DNA of 64,000 nucleotides, taken from assembly GCA_964449075.1 (NCBI GenBank), contig CAYVBJ010000002.1, forward strand, positions 62,001-126,000, in the 5' to 3' direction. This document shows, one piece after another, positions 33,767-42,494 of this stretch. A program made the translations under genes and the position numbers. Position 1 is the first letter of the stretch, and each line of letters starts with the position of its first letter. The notes beneath the pieces are model-generated. The model searched no databases. It was not told the origin of the DNA and was given only the letters and a program-made list of their open reading frames with translations. This stretch comes from CAYVBJ01 sp964449075 (GTDB lineage: Bacteria; Bacteroidota; Rhodothermia; Balneolales; Balneolaceae).

Positions 33767-34984
33767 CTATCTTGTTTTTAAAAGGGCAAACTTTCTCTTG
33801 CCGACTTTTAAAATCTTCTCCTCATCTTCCGAAAATGATACTTCATAGTTGATATCGGTTATTTTTTTATCGTCAATTGAAACTCCACCTTGTTTTATAA
33901 GACGCTTTGTTTCAGCATTACTCGAGGTAAAGCCGGTGTTATTCACAATATCCAGCAACCGTATCTTTTCTCTGGTACTGTACTCAAATTCCGGAGCATC
34001 ATCAGGAATTTTTTTATTAACAACTGTCTGCTCAAAGTAAATTCTTGCTTTTTCAGCTTTAGAAGCTCCGTGATACAATTCTGTAATTTTCCATGCAAGA
34101 TCATGCTTTGCGTTTCGCGGATCAGTTTTAGCTTTTTCTTTCCAGTCCGGAAGTTCATCAGACGGAATATCTGTCAACAGTTCAAAGTATGTAAATATCA
34201 AATCATCCGGAATAGAAAGCACTTTTCCGTACATATCGTTCGGATCTTCGTCAATACCGATATAATTATCGTAAGATTTTGACATTTTCAGGGTGCCATC
34301 GGTACCAACAAGCAATGGCATCATAAGGCAAACCTGCGGATCCTGCCCGTCTTCTTTCTGAAGATGCCTGCCAACAAGCAGGTTAAATTTTTGATCTGTC
34401 CCGCCAAGCTCAATATCTGATTTCAGATGAACAGAATCCCGGCCTTGTGCAAGCGGGTATAAAAATTCGTGAAGGGAGATCGGTTCATTATTTTCGAAGC
34501 GGCGGGAAAAATCATCTCTTTCAATCATCCTGGCTATAGTAAGCTTCGATGACAGCCTGACAACATCAATGAAATTCATTTCGCCGAGCCAGTCGATATT
34601 ATTTATGATCGTTATTTTCTCACGGTCCAGAATTTTTTTTGCCTGATCAATGTAGGTTTGCGCATTTTCGCTGATCTCCTTTTCCGATAGCGGCGGACGG
34701 GTTTTATTTTGACCGGTAGGATCACCGATCATAGCTGTAAAACCCCCGATGATAAGGATCGCATCATGACCAAGATCCTGGAACTGGCGCAATTTTCTTA
34801 ATATCACAGAGTGACCAAGATGAAGATCGGGCCGGGTGGGATCGACGCCAAGCTTAACTTTAAGAGGCTTATTTTGTTTACGGGATTTTTTTAGTTTCTC
34901 AACCAGCTCAGTTTCAGGCACAATTTCAACTGTACCTCTTTTAATGATTGTTAACTGGTCTTCAACGGAAGGGAATTTATTCAT
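33767..34984 (-). CDS. tyrS: Tyrosyl-tRNA synthetase
   Basis: Charges tRNA-Tyr. The start at 34984 (MNKFPSVEDQL) is preferred to 34999 because the earlier one overlaps the cvpA 3' end; it leaves a four-base gap after the cvpA stop. The 405-residue class I enzyme has the HLGH signature at residues 55-58 (DLHLGHSVILRKL), GGTDQKFNLLVGR, and KMSKS in GTLKMSKSYDN. The C-terminal S4-like RNA-binding domain includes TKRLIKQGGVSIDDKKITD. Last gene of the yqeY-cvpA-tyrS run. Confidence 0.97.
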   Translation of the reverse strand: MNKFPSVEDQLTIIKRGTVEIVPETELVEKLKKSRKQNKPLKVKLGVDPTRPDLHLGHSVILRKLRQFQDLGHDAILIIGGFTAMIGDPTGQNKTRPPLSEKEISENAQTYIDQAKKILDREKITIINNIDWLGEMNFIDVVRLSSKLTIARMIERDDFSRRFENNEPISLHEFLYPLAQGRDSVHLKSDIELGGTDQKFNLLVGRHLQKEDGQDPQVCLMMPLLVGTDGTLKMSKSYDNYIGIDEDPNDMYGKVLSIPDDLIFTYFELLTDIPSDELPDWKEKAKTDPRNAKHDLAWKITELYHGASKAEKARIYFEQTVVNKKIPDDAPEFEYSTREKIRLLDIVNNTGFTSSNAETKRLIKQGGVSIDDKKITDINYEVSFSEDEEKILKVGKRKFALLKTR

Positions 34985-34988
34985 GCAT

Positions 34989-35546
34989 CTATTTTTCAAA
35001 AACCGGTAAGTTTTTCAAAGGACTATTTTGATCGATATTTTTTTCTATTACAGTAATAAAATCTTCTGCATCGGGATAGACAGAGACAATTGCATTATAG
35101 ACTGCCGGCGCAATAAAAATGACGTGGTTGTAAACCTTTGATTCATTCCTGGTTTCTTCACCCGGCAGGTTAAACCCGGCCAGCAGTAGCAACATTGCAC
35201 TCAATACAATTGCCGTTTTAAGTGCTCCAAAAGCACTGCCAAGAAGTTGATTTATAAAGTTAAGGCTTACTACCTCAAGCATTTTATGAATCAAATTGGC
35301 CAAAAATCGTGTAAAAATAATGGCTCCCAAAAAAAGAATCAATCCTGCCAGAACCGGCAAATAGTTTCCCGGTGTAAACCAGAAATAACGCAGTATAGCT
35401 GTCATATCTTCCATCAGTACAAATGTCAGAAAAACGGCAAGAATAACACCAACAATTCCAAAAACCTCTCTGACAATACCGCTCATAAATCCTTTGTAAG
35501 CAAAATAGCCCAAAGGGAGAATCAATAAGAGATCAAGATAGTTCAT
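34989..35546 (-). CDS. CvpA family membrane protein
   Basis: A 185-residue inner-membrane protein of the CvpA/colicin V production family. Four hydrophobic segments lie in the first 130 residues (LLLILPLGYFAYKGFMSGIV, VFGIVGVILAVFLTFVLM, YLPVLAGLILFLGAIIFTRF and FGALKTAIVLSAMLLLL), with the family phrase NQLLGSAFGALK. The C-terminal 55 residues are soluble. Function in the family is unknown beyond an effect on colicin V production and cell envelope. It lies between yqeY and tyrS, 11 and 4 bases away, as an operon. Confidence 0.88.
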   Translation of the reverse strand: MNYLDLLLILPLGYFAYKGFMSGIVREVFGIVGVILAVFLTFVLMEDMTAILRYFWFTPGNYLPVLAGLILFLGAIIFTRFLANLIHKMLEVVSLNFINQLLGSAFGALKTAIVLSAMLLLLAGFNLPGEETRNESKVYNHVIFIAPAVYNAIVSVYPDAEDFITVIEKNIDQNSPLKNLPVFEK

Positions 35547-35557
35547 ATTAATCGAAT

Positions 35558-36013
35558 TTAACTTAATTCATCCTTTACAATCGCACTGATTTTTGCACCT
35601 TCGGCCTTGCCTTTCAATTCCGGCATCACAACTCCCATAACTTTTCCCATATCCTGAAGGCCGGAGGCGCCAAGCTGACTGATCTTCTCTTTTACTACAT
35701 TTCGTATCTCATCTTCATCCATCATTGCAGGCAGGTACGATTCAATAATTTTTAATTCCTCCTTCTCTTTTTCAGCAAGGTCATCACGTCCGCCACTTTC
35801 AAACTGGTCGATAGATTCCTTACGCTGTTTGGCAGCTTTCATCAAAACGCCAATTGCCTGCTCATCAGACAGCCTTGCTTCACCTTCTTTCCTTTCGCTG
35901 ATCTCTTTTTCCATCAGCTTCGACTTAAGTGAACGCAATACCTGCAATGTCAGAGTATCTTTTTGCTTCATTGCAGTTTTCATATCGTTAATAATCTGCT
36001 CTTTTATATCCAT
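35558..36013 (-). CDS. GatB/YqeY domain protein
   Basis: A 151-residue protein homologous to the C-terminal tRNA-binding tail of GatB and to YqeY. Family blocks are the opening INDMKTAMKQKDTLTLQVLR, SLKSKLMEKEISERK, KQRKESIDQFESGGRDDLAEKE and the end region GKVMGVVMPELKGKAEGAKI. Length is normal. Molecular function is unproven; helical domains of this type bind tRNA acceptor ends. First gene of the run with cvpA and tyrS; the start follows a weak leader. Confidence 0.93.
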   Translation of the reverse strand: MDIKEQIINDMKTAMKQKDTLTLQVLRSLKSKLMEKEISERKEGEARLSDEQAIGVLMKAAKQRKESIDQFESGGRDDLAEKEKEELKIIESYLPAMMDEDEIRNVVKEKISQLGASGLQDMGKVMGVVMPELKGKAEGAKISAIVKDELS

Positions 36014-36132
36014 AATGAAACCTTACGTTTCTGTTTTTTGAAAAATAAACTCTTGCCTGCCCGATTTATTTACTCAATAACAGGGGGGACCAAAGCATAA
36101 ATCTTTCCGGTACCATAATTAACACCTAAATT

Positions 36133-36174
36133 AAATAAAAAAAAAGGTCACATTCTTTTTTGAATGCAACCTTT
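36133..36174 (-). terminator. Rho-independent terminator of the rpmB-rpmG operon
   Basis: On the minus strand AAAGGTTGCATTC pairs with GAATGTGACCTTT (two mismatches in the middle) round a six-A loop, followed by a nine-T run (AAAAAAAAA on plus at about 36137-36145). Confidence 0.8.
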
Positions 36175-36203
36175 CTGATTTCTTTTACACTGCTACGCTT
36201 TAA

Positions 36204-36374
36204 TCAGGCTTTATTCTTCTGAATAAATTCTTTTACCCTATCCTGATCAACCATTGACTCTTTATACGCATACTTTCCTTTATCGTTCTTTGTAGCAATT
36301 ACTACCTTTGCCATTTTTCTGTGAGCTGCTCTTTTTTGCAGCGCTTCTTCACCAAATGCCTGATTCTTAGCCAT
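36204..36374 (-). CDS. DUF4295 small protein, ribosome-linked
   Basis: A 56-residue basic protein, MAKNQAFGEEALQKRAAHRK at the start and then KVVIATKNDKGKYAYKES. It matches the DUF4295 type of small proteins encoded next to rpmG in Bacteroidota, thought to be ribosomal (I recall one being named as a ribosomal subunit protein, unverified). The start is 10 bases after the rpmG stop and the stop is just before the terminator, so it closes the operon. The ftsY gene that often follows in Bacteroidota is not here. Confidence 0.85.
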   Translation of the reverse strand: MAKNQAFGEEALQKRAAHRKMAKVVIATKNDKGKYAYKESMVDQDRVKEFIQKNKA

Positions 36375-36384
36375 GATAAATTCC

Positions 36385-36549
36385 TTATTTAATTTCTTTG
36401 TGAACGGTGTGCTTTCGCAGTACCGGATTATATTTCTTCAGCTCCAACCTGTCGGGGGTGTTTCTGCGATTTTTCATCGTAACATATCGTGAGCTGCCCG
36501 GCTTTTCCGTGCATTCTAAAATAACCTGAATTCGTGTTCCTTTTGCCAT
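36385..36549 (-). CDS. rpmG: Ribosomal protein bL33
   Basis: A 54-residue large-subunit protein. The sequence AKGTRIQVILECTEKPGSSR, then VTMKNRRNTPDRLELKKYNP and LRKHTVHKEIK, is the bL33 pattern. Only one cysteine (ECTE) remains where zinc-binding types have CxxC, so this is a zinc-free form. It begins two bases after the rpmB stop and is followed 10 bases later by DUF4295. Confidence 0.97.
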   Translation of the reverse strand: MAKGTRIQVILECTEKPGSSRYVTMKNRRNTPDRLELKKYNPVLRKHTVHKEIK

Positions 36550-36551
36550 TC

Positions 36552-36797
36552 TTATACCTCTTTAATCAAAGTCCCTTTTTTCCTGGCTTCTTTCAATACG
36601 TTGGTAATACCGTTTTTATTGATCGTACGCAATGTTTTAGCAGTAACTTTCAACGTTACCCAGCGATCTTCTTCCGGGATGTAAAATCTTCGTTTTTGCA
36701 AATTCAGATGAAAACGGTGTTTCGTCTTATTGTTAGATTTTGAAGATCGATAACCATTCAAAGGCCTCTTACCGGTTATATCATCTCTGCGTGCCAT
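36552..36797 (-). CDS. rpmB: Ribosomal protein bL28
   Basis: An 81-residue large-subunit protein: MARRDDITGKRPLNGYRSSK, KTKHRFHLNLQKRRFYIPEE, then WVTLKVTAKTLRTINKNGI. These are the conserved parts of bL28; it lacks the cysteines of zinc-bound homologues. First gene of the rpmB-rpmG-DUF4295 operon; the leader is about 300 bases from the next gene. Confidence 0.97.
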   Translation of the reverse strand: MARRDDITGKRPLNGYRSSKSNNKTKHRFHLNLQKRRFYIPEEDRWVTLKVTAKTLRTINKNGITNVLKEARKKGTLIKEV

Positions 36798-37102
36798 AAC
36801 TTATAAACTTGGTTTCATTTTTTAGATAGACAAGAAAAATACAGCTAAATGATTTTAATTTCAATTCACATTCCACAAATAATTGCAAAATGCTATTTAT
36901 TACCTATACTGGTTTGTTATTCTATTCTGAATCTAAAGCCGGAAAGCTAATTTTTGACTTTCTGTATGCCGTAAAAAATGAATTTCACATTGTTAATTAC
37001 TAAATATGCAATCTATCAGGCAAGGAATTTATTTACCGGATAAAACATTTTATAAATAGAGAATCATAGTTTACAATTAATGGCAAATAAAAGGAGACAC
37101 TC
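36798..37102. other. Divergent intergenic stretch upstream of rpmB
   Basis: About 305 A+T-rich bases with no coding frame. It must carry promoters for rpmB (minus) and the coiled-coil gene (plus), whose AAAAGGAGAC ribosome-binding site lies at its end. I could not place a consensus promoter. Confidence 0.4.
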
Positions 37103-37393
37103 ATGAAAAGAGAAGAATATATAGATTCAATGACTGAGAAATTGAAAGAGTGGAACAGGGAAATAGAAAAGCTTGAAACAAAAGCACAAAAGGCAAGTAC
37201 TGACGCAAAAAAAGAGATCAGCAGTGAAGTTGAAGATCTTCGGACAAAGAGAAAACTGGCCGAGGAGAAACTTAATGAAGTTCGTGAAACCAGCCAGGAA
37301 GCGTGGAAAGATATTCAGGTTGAAGCTGAAGATGCTTTCGAAGATATGAAAAGCACTCTCAAAAATGCGATGAATCGTTTCGAAAATCTATAG
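37103..37393 (+). CDS. Small coiled-coil protein
   Basis: A 96-residue, almost entirely helical protein with heptad-like spacing: MTEKLKEWNREIEKLETKAQ, EVEDLRTKRKLAEEKLNEVR, then AEDAFEDMKSTLKNAMNRFE. A strong ribosome-binding site (AAAAGGAGA) lies seven bases before the ATG. Such sll1863-like coiled coils are often stress-linked, but that is only a family resemblance. It is convergent with the PIN-PhoH gene, eight bases between stop codons. Confidence 0.75.
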   Translation: MKREEYIDSMTEKLKEWNREIEKLETKAQKASTDAKKEISSEVEDLRTKRKLAEEKLNEVRETSQEAWKDIQVEAEDAFEDMKSTLKNAMNRFENL

Positions 37394-37401
37394 GGCACGT
37401 T

Positions 37402-38736
37402 TTAAAGTAATTCACAAGCAAGGTTAGCAAGTACTGAACGCTCACCTTTTTCAAGGCTCACATGAGCGTACACATCACTTCCATTCATCCTGTCTACCAG
37501 GTAGGATAGACCATTGCTCTGTGCATCAAGGTAGGGAGTATCAATTTGAAAAATGTCTCCCGTGAAAATAAATTTTGTATTTTCTCCCGCTCGTGTAATA
37601 ATCGTTTTGATTTCATGCGGTGTCAGGTTTTGCGCTTCATCAACAATAAAAATCACATTTGATAAACTGCGTCCCCGTATATAAGCAAGAGGAACAATAC
37701 TCAGTTTGTCAGTCTGTACCATTTCGTCAATTTTCTTGTACTGCTTGCTCGTCTCTTTAAACTGATCTTTAATAATCCCAAGGTTATCCCAGAGAGGCTG
37801 CATGTAGGGATCGATTTTTGATTTTACATCACCCGGCAGATACCCAAGATCCCGGTTACTGAGCGGTACAATTGGCCTGGCAAGGAATATCTGGCGATAA
37901 TCACTCCGTTGTTCGAGAGCTCCTGCGAGTGCAAGAAGTGTTTTACCGGTTCCGGCTGCTCCCGTTATCGATACCAGCTGTATCTGAGGGTTCATTATTG
38001 CATCGAGCGCAAACGTTTGTTCCGCATTTCGCGGGCTGATGCCATAGGCGTGTTTTGTGTTTACCAATTCCACTTTTTTGCTACCCGGGTTATACCGGCC
38101 AAGAGCAGACGCCTTTCGATTTTTTAGGATATAATAGTGATTGCTGTAGGGTTTCGTCGTTTCAATGTTTTTGTGTTCAACTGATCCTGACTTATAAAGT
38201 TTATTAATCAGGTCCGGATCAGGAAATTTTAACTCCGTTTTACCCTTGTACAGATGATCTATATCTTTGATGCGTATAGTTTCATAATCTTCTGCATCGA
38301 GATTTACAGCCCTTGCTTTTAGTCTCAGGTTTATATCCTTTGAGACAAGAATAACTTTTCGCTCCGGTTCCTCATCTTTCAGCTTAAGTGCAGAATTCAG
38401 TATCCGGTGATCGTTTTTAACAGACCCGAAAACTTTTGAGGCGTCCAGGCTGCTTCCCTCATCACTCAAAACTCTCAGCTTTCCGTGCGTGCGCCCATTT
38501 AAAGGGATCCACTCGTGGAGCATATTGGCATCCGAGATTTTATCCAGATACCTGATAAACTCACGGGCATGCAGATTGGTAACCGAATTTCCCTTTTTAA
38601 ATGAATCGAGCTCTTCCAGGACTGTTATGGGTATTGCGATGTCGTGTTGTTCAAAATTTTTAACGGCATCATAATCATATAAAAGAACTGAGGTGTCAAG
38701 TACAAAGATTTTCTTCACTTTCTTTTTTCCGGGCAT
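37402..38736 (-). CDS. PIN-PhoH fusion ATPase (PhoH2 type)
   Basis: A 444-residue protein joining an N-terminal PIN endoribonuclease domain (KIFVLDTSVLLYDYDAV, residues 9-25; acidic set also in VILVSKDINLRLKA) to a PhoH RNA-helicase-like ATPase (from about 230) with Walker A GAAGTGKTLLALA, ARPIVPLSNRDLGYLPGD, VIFIVDEAQNLTPHEIKT and FIFTGDIFQID. PhoH2 proteins unwind and cut RNA in an ATP-dependent way. Length and layout are normal (YlaK-like). Stands alone on the minus strand. Confidence 0.95.
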   Translation of the reverse strand: MPGKKKVKKIFVLDTSVLLYDYDAVKNFEQHDIAIPITVLEELDSFKKGNSVTNLHAREFIRYLDKISDANMLHEWIPLNGRTHGKLRVLSDEGSSLDASKVFGSVKNDHRILNSALKLKDEEPERKVILVSKDINLRLKARAVNLDAEDYETIRIKDIDHLYKGKTELKFPDPDLINKLYKSGSVEHKNIETTKPYSNHYYILKNRKASALGRYNPGSKKVELVNTKHAYGISPRNAEQTFALDAIMNPQIQLVSITGAAGTGKTLLALAGALEQRSDYRQIFLARPIVPLSNRDLGYLPGDVKSKIDPYMQPLWDNLGIIKDQFKETSKQYKKIDEMVQTDKLSIVPLAYIRGRSLSNVIFIVDEAQNLTPHEIKTIITRAGENTKFIFTGDIFQIDTPYLDAQSNGLSYLVDRMNGSDVYAHVSLEKGERSVLANLACELL

Positions 38737-38859
38737 AAACCGTCTGGTTTTTAGATTTGCATAAGATGATGTGTAAGATGATTCATTCTTATCTCAACTA
38801 TAATACATAGATATATCAGAATCAATGACAGATAAAATATTAATACAAATTTAACCGGT

Positions 38860-39633
38860 TTAATCCGTCTCAAAAAAATGGAAAAGTGCGATTGAAAGTG
38901 CAATAGCAGCATTCAAACTTTCAACACCGCTGAACCGCCTGCCACTGATTTTAATCTTTTGCCGGCTATTTTTAAAAAGTGCATTTGAAATTCCATTAGC
39001 TTCATTGCCTGTAACCAGAATCGATTTTTTTTGTTTTTCCACACTTCTGATATCATTTGAAGAGGTGCCGCTCTCCAGCAGATAAACCTGCCACCCGGTT
39101 TTTTCAAAATGAGGCAACAACTCTACCAGGTTCCCGCTTACAACCGGCACTGTTCCGATGGCACCCGCCGCGCTTCGGACTACTTTTGAATTCCAGGGAT
39201 CAACCGTGCCGCTTCCCGCCAAAAGAGCCTTAGCCCCAAACCACGATGCTGTGCGAATAATGGTTCCCAGGTTACCGGGATCCTGTATACCATCTGTTGC
39301 AACAATAATTCCGCTTACGTCTGCTAACTGCTCAGGAGCCGGTTCAGCCGGAATTTTGCAAACAGCTGCAACTCCCTGCGGATTTTCGGTATCTGTAATT
39401 GAGTTCATTTCTTCTTCTGAAACCCTATATGCGGAAACCCTGCCGGCAATCCTGCTATCAAATTTATTTAGGTCACTAACAAGCAAAGCTTCGATCCCTA
39501 TCTTTCCGTTTTGCAGAATTTGTTCAACACAACGTTCACCCTCTGCAAAAAAAAGGTTGTATTCCGATCTATACTTTTTTTGAGAAAGTTTACGCCAGAG
39601 TTTAATCTGTTTTACTGAGGCTTTTTTCATCAT
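38860..39633 (-). CDS. TrmH/SpoU-family RNA 2'-O-methyltransferase
   Basis: A 257-residue knot-fold methyltransferase. The start at 39633 (MMKKASVKQIKLWRKLSQKK) is chosen because the frame's earlier ATG at 39720 adds 29 unrelated residues reaching into the promoter of the next gene. The N-terminal RNA-binding part contains FFAEGERCVEQIL. The C-terminal SpoU domain has ATDGIQDPGNLGTIIRTAS, NSKVVRSAAGAIGTVPVV, SILVTGNEANGI and the SAM-knot VESLNAAIALSIALF. Target RNA unknown (rRNA most likely). Divergent from the aldehyde dehydrogenase. Confidence 0.93.
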   Translation of the reverse strand: MMKKASVKQIKLWRKLSQKKYRSEYNLFFAEGERCVEQILQNGKIGIEALLVSDLNKFDSRIAGRVSAYRVSEEEMNSITDTENPQGVAAVCKIPAEPAPEQLADVSGIIVATDGIQDPGNLGTIIRTASWFGAKALLAGSGTVDPWNSKVVRSAAGAIGTVPVVSGNLVELLPHFEKTGWQVYLLESGTSSNDIRSVEKQKKSILVTGNEANGISNALFKNSRQKIKISGRRFSGVESLNAAIALSIALFHFFETD

Positions 39634-39743
39634 ACCGCTTTTCTGTGAAGATATACATTCCGGCATAAAATATTGATTGGGAATCCATTCATCAGGTTCT
39701 ATATTTAAATAAAGAGACAACAGGAAATATAGCAGAAACAGTT

Positions 39744-41264
39744 ATGAAAAATTTTTTAAAGAGACTTGGTATTGAAAAAGTTAACGCAGGCTCTTCTACG
39801 GGGCAAAATTTTATATCAGCTTCCGGTTCTGATGTAATTTCCAGTTTCACACCTTCAGATAACAGTGAAATTGCAAAAGTTGCATTAACCACCCGTAAAG
39901 AGTATGATCAGATTGTCGGCGCAGCAGAATTGGCCTTTGAAGCATGGCGCGATACACCTGCTCCGCAGCGGGGAGAGATTGTTCGTCAAATCGGGCTTAA
40001 ACTGCGCGAATTTAAGGAACCGCTCGGTAAACTTGTTTCTTATGAAATGGGTAAAATTTACCAGGAGGGACTGGGAGAAGTTCAGGAAATGATTGATATC
40101 TGTGATTTTGCTGTGGGCCAGTCTCGCCAGCTCTACGGAAAAACCATGCATTCCGAAAGACCAAAGCACCGGATGTATGAACAGTGGCATCCGCTTGGGA
40201 TCGTCGGCATTATATCTGCATTTAATTTTCCGGTTGCTGTTTACAGCTGGAACGCAATGATTGCCGCGGTTTGCGGTGATGTTGTGATCTGGAAAGGATC
40301 AGAAAAAACACCACTCTGTTCTATCGCAGTTCAAAAAATTATCAGTAAAGTTTTAAAGGAGAATGATCTTCCCGAGGGCATATTTAACATGATTACAGGA
40401 GCGCGGGAAGCCGGAGAGTGGCTCACAACCGACAACCGGGTACCACTGATTTCTGCCACAGGATCTATCCCTATGGGTAAGCAGGTTGCACAAACCGTCG
40501 GCGCCAGGCTGGGCAAAACCATACTTGAACTGGGTGGAAACAACGCGATCATTATCAGTAAAGATGCAGATGTTGAAATGGCAACCCGTGCTGTTGTATT
40601 CGGATCGGTTGGTACCTGCGGCCAGCGATGTACATCCACACGCCGTCTTATTATTCACGATGATGTTTTCGATACGATTAAAAAACGCCTCATCAATGCT
40701 TATAAAAGTGTAACCATCGGTGATCCCCTTGATGAAGATACACTGGTTGGCCCTATGATTGACAAGGAAGCCTTGAAACAAATGCAAAAGGCGCTGGAGC
40801 AGGTAAAAAAGGAGGGGGGGACGGTTTTATACGGAGGAGATATTTTAAAAGACAAGAAAGGAAATTTTGTCCGCCCCGCTATCTGTGAAGTTGAAAATCA
40901 CTATAACATTGTTCAGGAAGAGACATTTGCACCGATCCTCTACCTCATCAGGTACAAGTATCTCGATGAAGCAATGAAATATCACAATGGTGTAAAGCAG
41001 GGACTCAGTTCGGCAATGTTCACGCTTAACATCAGGGAGGCTGAAAAATTTCTGAGCGCCGGCGGCAGTGATTGCGGAATTGCCAATATCAATATTGGTA
41101 CCAGCGGCGCTGAAATCGGAGGCGCTTTCGGAGGTGAAAAGGAGACCGGCGGAGGCCGAGAGTCGGGCTCTGATGCCTGGAAAGGTTATATGCGTCGACA
41201 GACAAACACCATTAACTGGGGAGATACTATGCCTTTGGCGCAGGGGATTGAATTCGACGTCTAA
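39744..41264 (+). CDS. Aldehyde dehydrogenase, ALDH7 (antiquitin/AmaB) type
   Basis: A 506-residue NAD(P)-dependent dehydrogenase. Diagnostic ALDH7 wording is PLGIVGIISAFNFPVAVYSW, ELGGNNAIIISKDAD, VFGSVGTCGQRCTSTRRL (catalytic cysteine near 295) and GGAFGGEKETGGGRESGSDA. Antiquitin-type enzymes oxidise alpha-aminoadipate semialdehyde in lysine breakdown; that substrate is inferred. No lysine-pathway gene adjoins. It is divergent from the methyltransferase; the ATG follows an AAACAGTT leader. Confidence 0.93.
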   Translation: MKNFLKRLGIEKVNAGSSTGQNFISASGSDVISSFTPSDNSEIAKVALTTRKEYDQIVGAAELAFEAWRDTPAPQRGEIVRQIGLKLREFKEPLGKLVSYEMGKIYQEGLGEVQEMIDICDFAVGQSRQLYGKTMHSERPKHRMYEQWHPLGIVGIISAFNFPVAVYSWNAMIAAVCGDVVIWKGSEKTPLCSIAVQKIISKVLKENDLPEGIFNMITGAREAGEWLTTDNRVPLISATGSIPMGKQVAQTVGARLGKTILELGGNNAIIISKDADVEMATRAVVFGSVGTCGQRCTSTRRLIIHDDVFDTIKKRLINAYKSVTIGDPLDEDTLVGPMIDKEALKQMQKALEQVKKEGGTVLYGGDILKDKKGNFVRPAICEVENHYNIVQEETFAPILYLIRYKYLDEAMKYHNGVKQGLSSAMFTLNIREAEKFLSAGGSDCGIANINIGTSGAEIGGAFGGEKETGGGRESGSDAWKGYMRRQTNTINWGDTMPLAQGIEFDV

Positions 41265-41346
41265 ATTTTTAGAGCCGCGATTTCGTTATTAAAGAAAAGC
41301 CTGTTTTTACTTTCTAATATTTAATCAAAAATACAGGAGAGTTATT

Positions 41347-41802
41347 ATGATTGATTCAAAACATTTTACCCTTATGGGTTGGATGGAGGGTTACAGGTAC
41401 ATTTGCATAGAAATTCTCAGGATGTTTCTGGGAGGACTTATTTTTTATAAAGGATATTATTTTGTTGAAAATATATCTGAAATTTATGCAATGATTGAAC
41501 AAACCATGCAGATATCTGCTTACATTGTTGCTCACTACGTTGTAATTGCACATTTGGTTGGAGGAATTTTGCTGGTCACAGGACTTTTGACACGTCTTGC
41601 TGCTTTTATTCAGATACCTGTTTTGCTTGGTGCTGTTATATTTGTCCATAGAGGTGAATTTCTTATGGGATCAGGCACAGATCTGGAATATGCATTACTG
41701 GTCCTGGTGTTGCTCACAGTTTTCTTCTTCTACGGTGGTGGAAGATTGTCGTTAGATTATTGGCTCCTGCGCAGAAAAGAGAAAGCAGCGGAGAAAGGCT
41801 GA
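41347..41802 (+). CDS. DoxX-like membrane protein
   Basis: A 151-residue protein with four membrane segments (LRMFLGGLIFYKGYYFVENI, HYVVIAHLVGGILLVTGLLT, FIQIPVLLGAVIFVH and LEYALLVLVLLTVFFFYGGG). The pattern is that of DoxX/TQO-small-subunit-like proteins of unknown role, associated with redox or quinone functions. An AGGAGAG ribosome-binding site lies eight bases before the ATG. It follows the ALDH by 82 bases and is convergent with the WbqC gene. Confidence 0.85.
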   Translation: MIDSKHFTLMGWMEGYRYICIEILRMFLGGLIFYKGYYFVENISEIYAMIEQTMQISAYIVAHYVVIAHLVGGILLVTGLLTRLAAFIQIPVLLGAVIFVHRGEFLMGSGTDLEYALLVLVLLTVFFFYGGGRLSLDYWLLRRKEKAAEKG

Positions 41803-41809
41803 TAAAATT

Positions 41810-42478
41810 TCAACTCAGCTGGTCAATAACCCGAAAGCTTTCGGGACCCGTTTGAAAAAGCAGATCGTAAAGAGAGCACCACGGTTCGAACCCATCAAAA
41901 TGCTGATGGTAAACAGGATGCCCGAAGTCCGGATCGGATCTCATTTTAGCCTGGCGCATGTAATGCCGGCTGTCGTGTTCCTGGTAAAGCAGATCCGCAT
42001 TCATGTTTTGAGCTAACTTATCGGGATCCGGGTCATAAACGGATATGGTGCTTGCCAGCTGTTCTTTTTCTTTTACGGACAAATCAAGAAAGATGAAAAG
42101 CCTCTCTCTGAGGTACAAATTAAATGGAAGCAGGTACGTAAATTTCTTTGCCGATTCAAAATCAGCCCTGATTTCCGGTTCATAAAAATCAAAATAGAGT
42201 GAGTTGCGATAGTTAAACGCAAGAGTACGGAGAAGGGGAGTAATCCAGTCAATCGTATGGTCAATCCGTACATCCCGAATCAGTTTCTTGCGATCGTCTG
42301 TCATAACCGGAATATGAATATAGCCGGTGCCGTCAGGAGTACGGATAAGAGCTCTGTGCGTGCGCCCTTTTCGTGACCACTGTTCATTATCAGTCAGCAG
42401 AATCTTATCAGCCTGAAGCATACAGGCAAGATCATACAGATTGGGGGCAAACAGAGGCTGCATCAGGGCCAGTTTCAT
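41810..42478 (-). CDS. WbqC family protein
   Basis: A 222-residue protein of the WbqC family. The start at MKLALMQPLFAPNLYDLACM is preferred, since the earlier ATG at 42532 overlaps the NhaC gene. Family blocks are DNEQWSRKGRTHRALIRTPD, YIHIPV, and YHQHFDGFEPWCSLYDLLF. In Escherichia coli and others wbqC belongs to polysaccharide clusters, with an unproven cytoplasmic role. It is 16 bases downstream of the antiporter gene in the same direction; a functional link is unknown. Confidence 0.85.
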   Translation of the reverse strand: MKLALMQPLFAPNLYDLACMLQADKILLTDNEQWSRKGRTHRALIRTPDGTGYIHIPVMTDDRKKLIRDVRIDHTIDWITPLLRTLAFNYRNSLYFDFYEPEIRADFESAKKFTYLLPFNLYLRERLFIFLDLSVKEKEQLASTISVYDPDPDKLAQNMNADLLYQEHDSRHYMRQAKMRSDPDFGHPVYHQHFDGFEPWCSLYDLLFQTGPESFRVIDQLS

Positions 42479-42494
42479 CTGAACATTTAATTCA

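Noticed and set aside
39634..39720. 29-residue N-terminal extension of the RNA methyltransferase
   Set aside because: It runs into the divergent promoter region of the aldehyde dehydrogenase and lacks family similarity.
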